From positions 62,001 through 126,000 of the forward strand of contig NZ_WSRZ01000005.1 of assembly GCF_009828585.1 (NCBI RefSeq): DNA of 64,000 bases. The letters run 5' to 3'. A program made the translations under genes and the position numbers. The stretch's first letter is position 1, and each line of letters opens with the position of its first letter. The notes below the pieces were generated by a model, which saw only the letters and a list, made by a program, of their open reading frames with translations, was not told the DNA's origin and searched no databases. The stretch is from Shewanella litoralis. GTDB taxonomy: Bacteria > Pseudomonadota > Gammaproteobacteria > Enterobacterales > Shewanellaceae. This document shows, in pieces, positions 40,692 through 50,582 of the stretch.

Positions 40692-41692
40692 CCAAAAAAA
40701 CAGACTTGCCAGCAGGTGCTAATCAAGAACCTAGCTTAGATGAACTGCTGGCAAGGATGAACCAAGCAGCCCCAACCGCCGGAGCGCAGTTTGATGTCAC
40801 CTATTGCGGTATGGTTGCCATTGTTGGTCGCCCTAACGTAGGTAAATCGACACTTTTGAACAAGTTGCTTGGTCAAAAAGTCAGTATTACTTCTAAAAAG
40901 CCACAAACGACTCGTCATCGTATTATGGGGATCCATACCGATGGCCCAAGCCAGATCGTATTTATTGATACCCCAGGTTTGCACATTGAAGAAAAACGCG
41001 CCATTAACCGTTTAATGAACCGCGCTGCAGCCAGTTCGTTAGCTGATGTCGCAATGGTTATCTTTGTGGTTGACGGAATGACATGGACCGCAGACGATGA
41101 AATGGTGTTACAAAAACTCAAGCATCGTAACGACGACCGTAAAATTATATTAGCAATTAATAAAGTCGATAATATTAAAGATAAGGAAAAGCTATTTCCT
41201 TATCTAACTGAGCTTGCTCAGAAGTTTGATTTTGACGAGATTTTGCCAATTTCAGCCAGTAAAGGCACTAACGTACAACGTATTTTAGACATGGCTCGTG
41301 AGTCTTTACCGGAAGCACCGTTTTATTTCCCAGAAGACTACGTCACTGATCGCTCGCAACGTTTTATGGCTTCTGAAATTGTCCGTGAAAAGCTTATGCG
41401 TTTTTTAGGTGATGAATTGCCATATGATGCCACGGTTGAAATCGAGCAGTTTAAAATGATGGATAACGGTGTCTATCAAATTAACGCGCTGATCCTCGTT
41501 GAACGTGAAGGCCAAAAACGCATGGTGATTGGTAATAAAGGCGAACGTATTCGTACTATTGCGACGCAATCACGCCTTGATATGGAAACGTTATTTGATA
41601 ATAAAGTGTTTCTTGAGGTCTGGGTCAAAGTGAAGTCAGGCTGGGCAGACGATGAACGCGCCCTAAGAAGCTTAGGTTATGGCGAAGACTAA
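40688..41692 (+). CDS. era: GTPase Era
   Basis: An essential GTPase for 30S ribosome maturation that binds the 3' end of 16S rRNA. GTPase motifs: Gly-Arg-Pro-Asn-Val-Gly-Lys-Ser-Thr at 47-55, Asp-Thr-Pro-Gly near 95, Asn-Lys-Val-Asp near 159. The C-terminal KH domain has Ile-Gly-Asn-Lys-Gly-Glu-Arg-Ile. The protein is 334 residues, about 33 longer than E. coli Era because of a polar N-terminal extension (residues 1-35). The ATG overlaps the rnc stop by four bases (ATGA), as expected for the rnc-era pair. Confidence 0.95.
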   Translation: MTKKTDLPAGANQEPSLDELLARMNQAAPTAGAQFDVTYCGMVAIVGRPNVGKSTLLNKLLGQKVSITSKKPQTTRHRIMGIHTDGPSQIVFIDTPGLHIEEKRAINRLMNRAAASSLADVAMVIFVVDGMTWTADDEMVLQKLKHRNDDRKIILAINKVDNIKDKEKLFPYLTELAQKFDFDEILPISASKGTNVQRILDMARESLPEAPFYFPEDYVTDRSQRFMASEIVREKLMRFLGDELPYDATVEIEQFKMMDNGVYQINALILVEREGQKRMVIGNKGERIRTIATQSRLDMETLFDNKVFLEVWVKVKSGWADDERALRSLGYGED

Positions 41693-41728
41693 GTCGCCAA
41701 CGCTCCTTACTCTCGTAATTTTGTAGGC

Positions 41729-42451
41729 ATGGCCACCATGAAACGTGGCTATGTGTTACATCATCGACCTTTTCGTGAGTCGAGTGTGATTGTTAATTTA
41801 TTGATAGAGGGCGTCGGTCGTGTTGATGCCATAACGCGTGTAGGCACAGGTAAGCGCTCAATCAAAAGTATTTTACAACCTTTTCAACCCCTCATCGTAC
41901 AATTTAGTGCTCAATCTGAAGCCAAAAGTCTTGGTTTAAAAAATATTACTCAAATCGAGTCTGCCGCTCCTGCAATGCCATTAACCGGTAATAGTTTATA
42001 TTCTGGTTTTTATCTCAATGAGTTACTTGTGCGCTTACTGTCTGTAGAGCATCAAGCTGAAGGGCTATTTATAGAGTACCATCGCGCCTTGATGTCACTT
42101 GCTAAAGGTTTTTGCTCCAGTCATTTACGTTATTTTGAAATGGCATTATTGCTGGAGTTAGGTGCATTCCCCTCTTTGAATTATGACACTTTAGGCAATG
42201 CGTTAGATCCAGACTGTTATTATCGGTTTATTCCACAAAGTGGTTTCTTGCCTGTAGTGCAAAGCCGGGAGTCGAATTTATTACATGGTAAAGGCTGTTT
42301 AACTGGAGCGATGTTGTTAGCATTAGCATCACAAAATCTACAAATCGATCAGCTAAATCAAGCAAAGGGCCTAATGCGTTATTTGTTGACGCCATTATTA
42401 GGCAATAAACCGTTATTGAGCCGACAGTTATTTGCAAAAAATGCACAATAA
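41729..42451 (+). CDS. recO: DNA repair protein RecO
   Basis: Helps RecR load RecA onto SSB-coated single-stranded DNA in the RecFOR pathway. The N-terminal OB-fold (about 1-80) has Gly-Tyr-Val-Leu-His-His-Arg-Pro-Phe-Arg-Glu-Ser-Ser, and the helical C-terminal domain follows. The length of 240 is normal. The zinc-binding cysteines found in some bacterial RecO proteins are not obvious, as in other Gammaproteobacteria. It follows era after 36 bases, the same operon order as E. coli (rnc-era-recO-pdxJ-acpS). The start could also be the ATG at 41738. Confidence 0.92.
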   Translation: MATMKRGYVLHHRPFRESSVIVNLLIEGVGRVDAITRVGTGKRSIKSILQPFQPLIVQFSAQSEAKSLGLKNITQIESAAPAMPLTGNSLYSGFYLNELLVRLLSVEHQAEGLFIEYHRALMSLAKGFCSSHLRYFEMALLLELGAFPSLNYDTLGNALDPDCYYRFIPQSGFLPVVQSRESNLLHGKGCLTGAMLLALASQNLQIDQLNQAKGLMRYLLTPLLGNKPLLSRQLFAKNAQ

Positions 42452-42546
42452 AGCTTTTCGTATTACGACGTGAACCAAGTACAATTTAGTTCGTACAAGA
42501 TCACGGTCAGTCCTATTCTTCGTTTATTAATATTAAGGAGCTCGGT

Positions 42547-43284
42547 GTGAGCGGAATTTTATTAGGCATTAACATCGATCATATCGCCACGTTACGTCAA
42601 GCTCGTGGTACAAATTATCCCGATCCTGTTCATGCTGCAGCCGTTGCAGAACATGCTGGCGCCGATGGTATCACTATCCATTTACGTGAGGACCGACGTC
42701 ACATTCAAGACCGCGATGTTTATTTACTCGCGAAAACCCTAAAAACACGCATGAACTTTGAGTTTGCTGTGACTGAGGAGATGATTGCTATCGCGTGTGA
42801 TATTAAACCTGCTTACGCGTGTTTAGTACCAGAGAAACGTGAAGAACTCACCACAGAAGGCGGTTTAGATGTTGCAGGTCAATTAGACAAAATCACTTCA
42901 GCTGTGACTCGTTTAGCGGCTGAGGGCATTAAAGTGTCGCTCTTTATTGATGCGGATAAAACCCAAATTGACGCCGCAGTCGCCACGGGGGCACCTTATA
43001 TCGAAATCCATACAGGCTGTTATGCCGATGCACAAACTGATGCTGAACAAGCCCTGGAGCTTGCTCGTATAACCGAAATGGCAAGTTATGCTCACAGTAA
43101 AGGTTTAGTAGTGAATGCTGGGCATGGCTTGCATTATCACAATGTTAAAGCGATAGCAGCAATACCTGAATTGTATGAACTTAATATTGGTCATGCAGTA
43201 GTGGCTCGTGCAGCTATCGATGGCTTAGAGACCGCAGTTCGCGATATGAAAAAACTGATGCTTGAAGGCCGTAGAGGCGAGTAA
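42547..43284 (+). CDS. pdxJ: Pyridoxine 5'-phosphate synthase
   Basis: Condenses 1-deoxyxylulose 5-phosphate with 3-amino-2-oxopropyl phosphate in vitamin B6 synthesis. 245 residues forming a TIM barrel; [11 protein letters not shown] at the N-terminus, His-Leu-Arg-Glu-Asp-Arg-Arg-His-Ile near 45-53, and the late Asn-Ala-Gly-His-Gly-Leu and Asn-Ile-Gly-His-Ala phosphate-binding loops are all present. It uses a GTG start after AAGGAG. Its stop overlaps the acpS start by one base. Confidence 0.96.
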   Translation: MSGILLGINIDHIATLRQARGTNYPDPVHAAAVAEHAGADGITIHLREDRRHIQDRDVYLLAKTLKTRMNFEFAVTEEMIAIACDIKPAYACLVPEKREELTTEGGLDVAGQLDKITSAVTRLAAEGIKVSLFIDADKTQIDAAVATGAPYIEIHTGCYADAQTDAEQALELARITEMASYAHSKGLVVNAGHGLHYHNVKAIAAIPELYELNIGHAVVARAAIDGLETAVRDMKKLMLEGRRGE

Positions 43285-43664
43285 TGGCAATCGTTGGTAT
43301 GGGTACCGATATCGTCGAGATAGCCCGAATACATGAGCAACGTGAACGTCTAGGTGACAGATTAGCTAAACGAGTACTCACAGAGTTTGAGCTTGCCATA
43401 TACATGCAATCTAACCAGGCAGCACGTTTTTTAGCAAAGCGCTTTGCTGCTAAAGAAGCCGCCGCAAAAGCGTTAGGCACGGGTATTGGCCGCGGTGTGT
43501 CTTTTCAGCATATTCATATCGACAATGACGCTAATGGCGCACCGATAATCCGTTTCACAGACGGTGCACTGGCTCGTTTAACACAACTTGGCGGCAGCAG
43601 AGGGTTTATTAGCATTGCTGATGAACAACATTATGCAGTCGCAACGGTGATATTAGAACGTTGA
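43284..43664 (+). CDS. acpS: Holo-[acyl-carrier-protein] synthase
   Basis: Transfers the 4'-phosphopantetheine arm from CoA to acyl carrier protein. At 126 residues it has the two metal/CoA motifs: Gly-Thr-Asp-Ile-Val-Glu near residues 7-12, and Ala-Lys-Arg-Phe-Ala-Ala-Lys-Glu-Ala-Ala-Ala-Lys-Ala near 51-63. Its ATG overlaps the pdxJ TAA by one base, so the genes are co-translated, as in E. coli. Confidence 0.96.
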   Translation: MAIVGMGTDIVEIARIHEQRERLGDRLAKRVLTEFELAIYMQSNQAARFLAKRFAAKEAAAKALGTGIGRGVSFQHIHIDNDANGAPIIRFTDGALARLTQLGGSRGFISIADEQHYAVATVILER

Positions 43665-43747
43665 TTCACCGGTATTTGTCCCTTTTAAAACCATACAAAC
43701 TAGGTTAAATTAACACGATAACAACAACTAATATAACGAGACACAAG

Positions 43748-44272
43748 ATGAAATCGGCAGTAGAACAATTATCGACCTATAAAAGTGTTCACTTAAACCC
43801 TAACAACATTCGCACCCATTTTGTCGGGGTTCCCATGATTATTTGGTCGGCATTTTTAATGTTGGGGACATTACGATCAGCATGGCAAGATTATCAAGTG
43901 AGTGTGGCAATGGTACTCACATTAGTGGTTTTAGCTTATTACACTATGCTGCATGTACGTTTAGCGATAGGGTTAGTGTTGTTCATTATTCCGGTACTCT
44001 ATACCACTGAAATGGTGGTTCATACAGAACATCCCATGTTAATTGCCCTGGCTGTTTTTGTGATAGGTTGGGTCATTCAATTTGTTGGCCATCAATATGA
44101 AAAAGCTAAACCTGCTTTTATGGATGATTTGAATCAGCTATTAATCGGTCCATTTTTTTTGATGGCAGAACTCTATTTTATGTTTGGCTGGGAAAAAGAG
44201 CTCGCAGCTGAAATTAAACCACTTGCCAGAGATAAACGCCGCGCTTTAGAAGCGAAATTGCGTGGCAAGTAA
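43748..44272 (+). CDS. DUF962 / Mpo1-like membrane protein
   Basis: A 174-residue protein with four to five hydrophobic helices. It has the N-terminal His-x-Asn-Pro-x-Asn-x-x-x-His-x-x-Gly-Val-Pro motif (about 17-31) and a later Gly-His-x-x-Glu-Lys segment (about 118-123) of the DUF962 family, whose yeast member Mpo1 is an iron-dependent dioxygenase acting on 2-hydroxy fatty acids. The conserved histidines fit such a metal site. Whether the bacterial protein has that activity is not established. It lies alone after acpS. Confidence 0.82.
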   Translation: MKSAVEQLSTYKSVHLNPNNIRTHFVGVPMIIWSAFLMLGTLRSAWQDYQVSVAMVLTLVVLAYYTMLHVRLAIGLVLFIIPVLYTTEMVVHTEHPMLIALAVFVIGWVIQFVGHQYEKAKPAFMDDLNQLLIGPFFLMAELYFMFGWEKELAAEIKPLARDKRRALEAKLRGK

Positions 44273-44391
44273 TCAAATATAAATGTATTTAGCAAAGCTT
44301 TTTATTTTGCTATCTGCGTTATTTTTAGTACATCGACCCATAGTTGTAAGATTGAGTAAATCACTTGAGTCGAGTTAGTTTGCTAAGCCAT

Positions 44392-44418
44392 AAAAAAGGC
44401 GCTCAAAGCGCCTTTTTT
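44392..44418. terminator. Bidirectional terminator between the DUF962 gene and corB
   Basis: A perfect 12-base stem AAAAAAGGCGCT (44392-44403) with AGCGCCTTTTTT (44407-44418), loop CAA. The A/T tails serve both convergent genes. Confidence 0.92.
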
Positions 44419-44443
44419 GTTGTCAGCTATTTAAGGTGAGAGG

Positions 44444-45799
44444 TTATTCGTCATCGTTTTCAGTAGTAATAACATCTAAATTACTGGGTAATACCCTTAC
44501 AGCTTTAATCATATTATCTGCAACTTCAATCACTTCTATTTGGTAACCTGCAATACGCAAACTAGTATTGGCTGCCGGAATATCTTCAAGAAACTCGATG
44601 ATAAGGCCGTTCAACGTTTTAGGACCATCAATTGGGAAGTGCCATTTCATTTCTTTATTTAAGTCACGAATGTTAATGGTCGCGTCAATTAAAAAGCTGC
44701 CGTCTTGCTGGATATTAATGTCTTCACTTGGTGTCGTTATCATCGAAGTCGTAAAGTCGCCGACGATTTCTTCTAATATATCTTCTAGTGTCACTAAGCC
44801 TTGGATATCGCCATATTCATCCACTACCAAGCCAATGCGTTCTTTATTGTGCTGGAAGTTTGATAACTGTACGTTTAATGGCGTGCCTTCAGGGATAAAA
44901 TACAATTCTTTCACGGCACGTAATAATGATGATTTACTGAATTGCTCTTTAGACTGCAGGCGTAAAGCATCACGTAAATGGATAAAACCAACAGCATCAT
45001 CAATATTGTCACGGTAAACCAATACACGTGTATGAGGGCTTTGAATCACCATCTTATTAATGAGTTTAAAGTCATCATTTACGTTAATGGCATAAATATC
45101 TGCACGGGAAATCATGATGTCTTCAACAGTGACTTTTTCTAAATCAAGGATAGAAAGCAGCATTTCTTGGTGACGCTGAGGAATGAGCGCGCCAGCTTCA
45201 TGCACCACCGTACGCAATTCTTCCTGGCTTAGTGCATCACTGGTTTTTACCGTTTTAATGCCCATCAAGCGTAAAAAACCTGAGGTGATTAGGTTTATCG
45301 CCTTCACGAATGGCGATAATAAAATTAACAACCAACCTAATAAAATACTCGACGGAAATGCAATGCGTTCTGGGTGAAGTGCTGCAAAAGTTTTTGGGGT
45401 AACTTCGGCAAATACGAGTACCACAATGGTCAATACACCGGTTGCAATGGCAACACCCATGTCACCAAATAGACGCATACCAATAATGGTGGCAATAGCC
45501 GACGCTAAAATATTGACTAGGTTATTACCGATCAAGATTAAACCAATGAGTCGGTCTGGGCGGTCAAGCATCTTTAATGCGCGCTGCGCACCTTTATGGC
45601 CATTGCCTGCAAGATGCCGTAAGCGGTAGCGGTTTAAGCTCATCATTGCGGTTTCTGAACCTGAGAAGTATGCAGAAATCACAATTAAAACCAGAAGGAA
45701 GATTAGGAGTGCGCTGGTAGATATAGCGTCCAAAAAGGGGGCCCCATTAAGTGCTGTAAAATTGGCTAACTGCGCCAATACATAAAATTTAACAGCCAT
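44444..45799 (-). CDS. corB: CNNM/CorC-family membrane protein (CorB/YfjD-like)
   Basis: An inner-membrane protein linked to magnesium or cobalt export and resistance. Domains in order: DUF21 membrane domain (about 25-200; Ser-Ala-Tyr-Phe-Ser-Gly-Ser-Glu-Thr-Ala near the start), a CBS pair (about 215-350), and a C-terminal CorC/HlyC domain (about 365-440). The length of 451 is slightly above the E. coli protein because of an extra N-terminal stretch; a start near residue 24 cannot be excluded. It is followed upstream by the ypjD homologue on the same strand, the same pair as in E. coli. Confidence 0.88.
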   Translation of the reverse strand: MAVKFYVLAQLANFTALNGAPFLDAISTSALLIFLLVLIVISAYFSGSETAMMSLNRYRLRHLAGNGHKGAQRALKMLDRPDRLIGLILIGNNLVNILASAIATIIGMRLFGDMGVAIATGVLTIVVLVFAEVTPKTFAALHPERIAFPSSILLGWLLILLSPFVKAINLITSGFLRLMGIKTVKTSDALSQEELRTVVHEAGALIPQRHQEMLLSILDLEKVTVEDIMISRADIYAINVNDDFKLINKMVIQSPHTRVLVYRDNIDDAVGFIHLRDALRLQSKEQFSKSSLLRAVKELYFIPEGTPLNVQLSNFQHNKERIGLVVDEYGDIQGLVTLEDILEEIVGDFTTSMITTPSEDINIQQDGSFLIDATINIRDLNKEMKWHFPIDGPKTLNGLIIEFLEDIPAANTSLRIAGYQIEVIEVADNMIKAVRVLPSNLDVITTENDDE

Positions 45800-45884
45800 T
45801 ATTTATTAATGGCTGTTAGTGTCAAGTTATCTTATTGATGTTTCGATCTGACTTAGCGTGTTATTGAAGTTTTAAATTATAAAA

Positions 45885-46673
45885 CTAATTTAATATCAAT
45901 TCTTTAACAACTCTAGCGCCAAAGTAAGCTAACGACAGTAAACCTGCGCCAGACAAGCTATAGATAACAGCAGTGCGAATTCTACAGCCTACAGTATATT
46001 GTTGCCACAACATAATGGCATAAACCACCCAAGCCATCATTGATAGCACTGCTTTATGGCCTTTACCGTCAACAAACATGTCATCTAAAAATACAAAGCC
46101 TGTGATTAACGACAAGCTCAGGAGTACAAATCCTATAATAATGAGGTGGTAAAGCTGCCGCTCTACGGTCATTAATGGTGGCATTGCAGGGCTCATCATC
46201 ATCTGTTTCTTTTTGAGCTTAGATTGAATAAACGATAATTGAATCGCATACAGTGCCGCAATCATTAACGCACTGTAGGCCATTAATGACAGTATCACAT
46301 GGGCTAAAATTTCAGGATGAAGCTCAAAATGAGTAATGAATTGCGGTGGTAGTAACCATAGTAATGCCACAGATAATACTGAGCAGGCATAAACCACAGG
46401 TACGACAATAATGACTTTCAGGCGAGGCATAGTGATAGTGAAGGTGAGAGCAATAATCCAATTCACCAGTGAAATCACGTTGGTTAAACTAAAGTTTTGG
46501 CCGTCAACAGTAAAGATCGCTTTCGATAGTGCCAGTCCATGCAAAATGACCGCGATACTCGACATGACCATAACCGCCTTGCGATTGGGTCCTTGTGCAT
46601 GAAATAGTCTACTGGTGACCAAAATAAGTGCAATGCAATAAAACAACATGGCAGCAGCTGAAAAAATAACCAT
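45885..46673 (-). CDS. ypjD: Cytochrome c assembly-family membrane protein, YpjD (CorE)-like
   Basis: A 262-residue integral membrane protein with about eight helices of the CcmC/CcsA type. E. coli YpjD has been linked to divalent-cation homeostasis with CorB, and is not a proven haem handler. Conserved histidines appear in the helices (for example His131 in Leu-Ala-His-Val-Ile-Leu-Ser and His215 in Gly-Lys-Gly-His-Lys-Ala), with the Trp-Ala/Val region of the haem-handling family nearby. It is divergent from ffh, as in E. coli. Confidence 0.85.
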   Translation of the reverse strand: MVIFSAAAMLFYCIALILVTSRLFHAQGPNRKAVMVMSSIAVILHGLALSKAIFTVDGQNFSLTNVISLVNWIIALTFTITMPRLKVIIVVPVVYACSVLSVALLWLLPPQFITHFELHPEILAHVILSLMAYSALMIAALYAIQLSFIQSKLKKKQMMMSPAMPPLMTVERQLYHLIIIGFVLLSLSLITGFVFLDDMFVDGKGHKAVLSMMAWVVYAIMLWQQYTVGCRIRTAVIYSLSGAGLLSLAYFGARVVKELILN

Positions 46674-46957
46674 TTGAGATCAACCTATCAAAGTAGTAAC
46701 GCGTTATTGAAAAGCGATTGTTAACCTACGTGAATGCCAGAAACTAGTGCCTGCACATCGCATTTTCATTATTTGTCTTAGATTAACATGATCATGCACT
46801 AATATGGCAGTGACCTGAGGCTCAAAATTTAACAGTATCTTACCCTTAGCGGCAAATAATTTACCTAATCACGATAAGTGATCGCTGCAAGTATCGTAAT
46901 TTAGAGTGGCTTGGGTATAATAGCCTCAATTACCGATATGCTTAAAAGAGCTGATCA

Positions 46958-48331
46958 ATGTTTGAAAATTTATCCGACAGACTGTCACGCACACTAAAAA
47001 ATATTAGTGGGCGTGGTCGCTTAACAGAAGACAACATTAAAGAAACCCTGCGCGAAGTGCGTATGGCGCTGCTTGAAGCAGATGTCGCTTTACCTGTTGT
47101 TAGAGAATTTGTTAACAGCGTAAAAGAACGCGCTGTAGGGCAAGAGGTATCTAAAAGCCTCAGCCCTGGGCAAGCTTTCATTAAAATCGTTCAAAGTGAG
47201 CTTGAAAAAGCCATGGGCGAGTCGAATGAAGCGTTAGATTTAGCCGCCACACCACCCGCAGTGATTATGATGGCGGGTTTACAGGGGGCTGGTAAAACGA
47301 CCTCTGTGGCTAAATTAGGTAAATTACTGCGCACACGCCATAAAAAGTCGGTGTTAGTTGTCAGTGCTGACGTATATCGTCCAGCGGCAATTAAGCAACT
47401 TGAAACCCTAGCGGCAGAAGTCGATGTTGAGTTTTTTCCATCAGATGTAAGTCAAAAGCCGGTCGATATTGCTAAGGCTGCAATCAGCCACGCTAAGCTT
47501 AAGTTTATTGATGTTGTGATTGTCGATACCGCGGGTCGCTTGCACGTTGATGAAGCCATGATGGATGAAGTCAAGGCGCTCCATGCAACGGTAAAACCGA
47601 TTGAAACCCTGTTTGTGGTCGACGCCATGACCGGACAAGATGCGGCCAATACCGCCAAAGCCTTTAACGAAGCTTTGCCATTAACGGGTATTATTCTCAC
47701 CAAGGTTGACGGTGATGCCCGTGGTGGTGCTGCGTTATCTATCCGCAATATTACTGGAAAACCGATTAAGTTTTTAGGTGTGGGTGAAAAAACGGATGCA
47801 CTCGAACCGTTTCATCCAGACCGTATTGCATCACGTATTTTAGGCATGGGTGACGTATTGTCACTGATTGAAGAAGTTGAGCGTGGTGTCGATAAAGACA
47901 AAGCGATGAAACTTGCTTCAAAAGTCAAATCGGGTGGCAACTTTGACCTAGAAGATTTTCGTGAGCAATTACAGCAAATGAAAAATATGGGCGGCATGAT
48001 GAACATGCTCGAAAAGTTACCTGGTGTAGGCCAATTACCTCCAGAAGCGTTAGCTCAAGTCCAAGACGGAAAAATGACCGGTCAAATGGAAGCCATCATT
48101 AATTCGATGACAGCTAAAGAGCGTAAAAACCCAGATTTAATCAAAGGCTCTCGTAAACGCCGAATCGCATTAGGTTCTGGCACTCAAATCCAAGACGTTA
48201 ACCGTTTATTAAAACAGTTTACCCAAATGCAGAAAATGATGAAAAAGATGTCAGCAAAGGGTGGTATGAAGAAGATGATGCGCGGAATGAGTGGAATGTT
48301 ACCTCCAGGAATGAAATTTCCAGGTAGATAA
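46958..48331 (+). CDS. ffh: Signal recognition particle protein Ffh
   Basis: Binds signal sequences and 4.5S RNA and docks ribosomes to FtsY for co-translational membrane targeting. N domain at 1-90; GTPase G domain with Gly-Leu-Gln-Gly-Ala-Gly-Lys-Thr-Thr near 107-115, Asp-Thr-Ala-Gly-Arg near 190 and Thr-Lys-Val-Asp near 247; M domain from about 300 with many methionines and the RNA-binding Ser-Arg-Lys-Arg-Arg-Ile-Ala-x-Gly-Ser-Gly. The length of 457 is normal. It is followed by the rpsP operon. Confidence 0.97.
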   Translation: MFENLSDRLSRTLKNISGRGRLTEDNIKETLREVRMALLEADVALPVVREFVNSVKERAVGQEVSKSLSPGQAFIKIVQSELEKAMGESNEALDLAATPPAVIMMAGLQGAGKTTSVAKLGKLLRTRHKKSVLVVSADVYRPAAIKQLETLAAEVDVEFFPSDVSQKPVDIAKAAISHAKLKFIDVVIVDTAGRLHVDEAMMDEVKALHATVKPIETLFVVDAMTGQDAANTAKAFNEALPLTGIILTKVDGDARGGAALSIRNITGKPIKFLGVGEKTDALEPFHPDRIASRILGMGDVLSLIEEVERGVDKDKAMKLASKVKSGGNFDLEDFREQLQQMKNMGGMMNMLEKLPGVGQLPPEALAQVQDGKMTGQMEAIINSMTAKERKNPDLIKGSRKRRIALGSGTQIQDVNRLLKQFTQMQKMMKKMSAKGGMKKMMRGMSGMLPPGMKFPGR

Positions 48332-48487
48332 TTAAGTCATCTTTTAAGTATAAACGCGGTTAATTGATACACACATCAGTTGGTTAGGTTATGTCTTTAC
48401 AGCTAGGGCAACCAAATCGGTGAGTTAAAAATCATCAGATTTGGTTGCAATAGTTCAAAAGTCAGGTAAAATCTTCCGGCTTTCTTT

Positions 48488-48531
48488 CTGGGACTCTTCG
48501 CGAACACGGAGTTCCAGTTTTTATTTTTGCT
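48488..48531 (+). terminator. Terminator-like hairpin in the rpsP leader, possible attenuator
   Basis: CTGGGACTC (48488-48496) pairs with GAGTTCCAG (48509-48517), with one G-U pair, around a 12-base loop, and is followed directly by TTTTTATTTTT. It lies 44 bases before rpsP. It may end the ffh transcript or act as an attenuator in the ribosomal operon leader. Confidence 0.6.
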
Positions 48532-48560
48532 TCTAGCAAATCATTAGAGGAATAAAACGC

Positions 48561-48812
48561 ATGGTTACCATTCGTTTAGCTCGTGGCGGCGCAAAAAAGC
48601 GTCCATTTTACAATATCGTTGTTGCTGATAGCCGCAATGCTCGTGACGGTCGTTTCATCGAACGTGTTGGTTTCTTCAATCCATTGGCTCGTGGCCAAGA
48701 AGAAACTTTACGTTTAGATCTTGATCGTGTTGAGCACTGGGTTGCTACTGGCGCTGCAACATCTGAGCGTGTTGCAAAACTGATCAAAGACGCACGTAAA
48801 GCTGCTGCTTAA
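48561..48812 (+). CDS. rpsP: 30S ribosomal protein S16
   Basis: An 83-residue ribosomal protein needed for 30S assembly. The start [17 protein letters not shown] is characteristic. It is first in rpsP-rimM-trmD-rplS, the standard order. GAGG lies just before the ATG. A terminator-like hairpin precedes it. Confidence 0.98.
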   Translation: MVTIRLARGGAKKRPFYNIVVADSRNARDGRFIERVGFFNPLARGQEETLRLDLDRVEHWVATGAATSERVAKLIKDARKAAA

Positions 48813-48837
48813 TTGCGTATTAAAAAGGTATAGATAG

Positions 48838-49368
48838 ATGAGCGATAACCAACAGCCAATCGTACTGGGTAAATTAGGCTCCAGTCATGGTATTAAAGGT
48901 TGGCTTAAAATCACTTCCTATGCCGATTCTGTTGAAGGTATTTTTGATTACTCACCTTGGTTGATTAAAGAGCAAGGTGTTTGGCGTGAAGTTAAGGTCG
49001 CGCAGTGGCGTTTTCAAGGTAAAGCACTTGTTGCTGAACTTGAAGGTGTTAACTCTCGAGAGCATGCGCAAATGCTCACAAATTGTGAAATTGCGATTTT
49101 GCCAGAACAAATGAAAGATCTCGCTGATGATGAATTTTATCACCGTGATCTTATCGGCTGTGAAGTGACCAATATAAACGGCTATAACATGGGGATTGTC
49201 GACCAGATCGTGGAAACAGGATCAAACGACGTACTCTTGATTAAAGCTAACGCTAAAGATGCCTTCGGCAAAGTGGAACGTATGGTCCCCTTTGTCCCCG
49301 AGCAATTCATCAAACAGGTGAACTTGCAAGAGAAACAGATTTTAGTGGATTGGGATCCTGACTTCTAA
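48838..49368 (+). CDS. rimM: 16S rRNA processing protein RimM
   Basis: A 30S maturation factor that binds S19. The N-terminal RimM domain (about 1-95) has [12 protein letters not shown], and a PRC-barrel domain follows (about 98-176) with Phe-Tyr-His-Arg-Asp-Leu-Ile-Gly-Cys. The length of 176 is normal. It follows rpsP after 25 bases. Confidence 0.96.
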   Translation: MSDNQQPIVLGKLGSSHGIKGWLKITSYADSVEGIFDYSPWLIKEQGVWREVKVAQWRFQGKALVAELEGVNSREHAQMLTNCEIAILPEQMKDLADDEFYHRDLIGCEVTNINGYNMGIVDQIVETGSNDVLLIKANAKDAFGKVERMVPFVPEQFIKQVNLQEKQILVDWDPDF

Positions 49369-49383
49369 GTCGAGGTACAACAT

Positions 49384-50130
49384 ATGTGGTTAGGGGTAAT
49401 CACCCTGTTTCCAGAGATGTTTCGTGCCGTTACAGACTTTGGTGTTACGGGTCGAGCCGTCAAAAGCGGCCTGCTAGAGGTGCAAACGTGGAATCCTCGT
49501 GATTTCACCCATGATAGACACAGTACTGTGGATGACCGCCCTTACGGTGGTGGCCCTGGAATGTTAATGATGGTGCAACCTTTACGCGATGCTATCCATG
49601 CAGCAAAAGCTGCTGCAGGTGATGGGGCAAAAGTGATTTATTTGTCACCTCAGGGACGTAAGCTGGATCAGCAAGGCGTGACTGAATTGGCTAAATCAGA
49701 CCGATTGATTTTAGTGTGTGGTCGATACGAAGGTGTTGATGAACGCATTATTCAAACGGAAGTGGATGAAGAATGGTCTATCGGTGATTACGTGCTTTCG
49801 GGTGGCGAATTACCGGCAATGACATTAATCGATTCAGTGGCGCGTTTAGTACCTGGTGTACTAGGCAAGCAAGCATCAGCAGAGCAAGACTCTTTCTCTG
49901 AAGGTTTACTGGATTGTCCTCATTATACACGCCCTGAACAATTGGATGGCATGGATGTACCGGCAGTGCTGTTAAGCGGTGACCACGAAAAAATTAGACT
50001 CTGGCGTTTACAACAAAGTATCGGAAGAACTTTTTTGAGACGACCAGAATTATTTGAAAATCTAGCTCTGACTGACGAACAAACGACTTTATTAGCGCAG
50101 TTCGTGAATGAAACGGACAAGTCCGCATAG
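49384..50130 (+). CDS. trmD: tRNA (guanine-N1)-methyltransferase
   Basis: Methylates G37 of tRNAs and so prevents +1 frameshifting. The SPOUT-class knot region includes Leu-Ser-Pro-Gln-Gly-Arg, [10 protein letters not shown] and [13 protein letters not shown] (about residues 86-145), with the catalytic Asp in the later linker. The length of 248 is normal. It follows rimM after 15 bases. Confidence 0.97.
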   Translation: MWLGVITLFPEMFRAVTDFGVTGRAVKSGLLEVQTWNPRDFTHDRHSTVDDRPYGGGPGMLMMVQPLRDAIHAAKAAAGDGAKVIYLSPQGRKLDQQGVTELAKSDRLILVCGRYEGVDERIIQTEVDEEWSIGDYVLSGGELPAMTLIDSVARLVPGVLGKQASAEQDSFSEGLLDCPHYTRPEQLDGMDVPAVLLSGDHEKIRLWRLQQSIGRTFLRRPELFENLALTDEQTTLLAQFVNETDKSA

Positions 50131-50163
50131 TCAATGCTCAGTTAATTCTAGAATGGAGTAGTT

Positions 50164-50517
50164 ATGAACAACATCATTAAAATGCTCAACGATGAGCAAA
50201 TGAAAACAGACGTACCTGATTTCGGTGCTGGTGATACAGTAGTGGTTCAAGTACGTGTTAAAGAAGGTGATAAAGAGCGTCTTCAGGCTTTTGAAGGTCT
50301 TGTTATCGCAAAGCGTAACCGTGGTCTACACTCTGCATTCACAGTACGTAAAATCTCTAATGGTGAAGGTGTTGAGCGTGCTTTCCAGACGCATAGCCCA
50401 TTAATTGCTAGCATCGAAGTTAAGCGTCGCGGCCGTGTACGTCGTGCTAAGCTGTACTATTTACGTGAGCGTTCAGGTAAGTCTGCACGTATCCGTGAAA
50501 AATTGGCAACTAAGTAA
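50164..50517 (+). CDS. rplS: 50S ribosomal protein L19
   Basis: A 117-residue ribosomal protein at the 30S-50S interface. Typical segments are Phe-Gly-Ala-Gly-Asp-Thr-Val, Phe-Glu-Gly-Leu-Val-Ile-Ala and the C-terminal Arg-Arg-Ala-Lys-Leu-Tyr-Tyr-Leu-Arg. Last gene of the rpsP operon, ending at a strong terminator. Confidence 0.98.
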   Translation: MNNIIKMLNDEQMKTDVPDFGAGDTVVVQVRVKEGDKERLQAFEGLVIAKRNRGLHSAFTVRKISNGEGVERAFQTHSPLIASIEVKRRGRVRRAKLYYLRERSGKSARIREKLATK

Positions 50518-50554
50518 TAGTTACCGATACAGAATAAAGATGCAGTGTTCGCAC

Positions 50555-50582
50555 AAAAAACCGCCGAAAGGCGGTTTTTTGT
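50555..50582. terminator. Terminator of the rpsP-rplS operon
   Basis: AAAAAACCGCC (50555-50565) pairs with GGCGGTTTTTT (50570-50580) around a GAAA tetraloop: a very stable intrinsic terminator. Confidence 0.93.

Noticed and set aside
44568-45017. 149-codon open frame opposite corB
   Set aside because: It is antisense to conserved CBS/CorC coding sequence, has no family features and no ribosome site.
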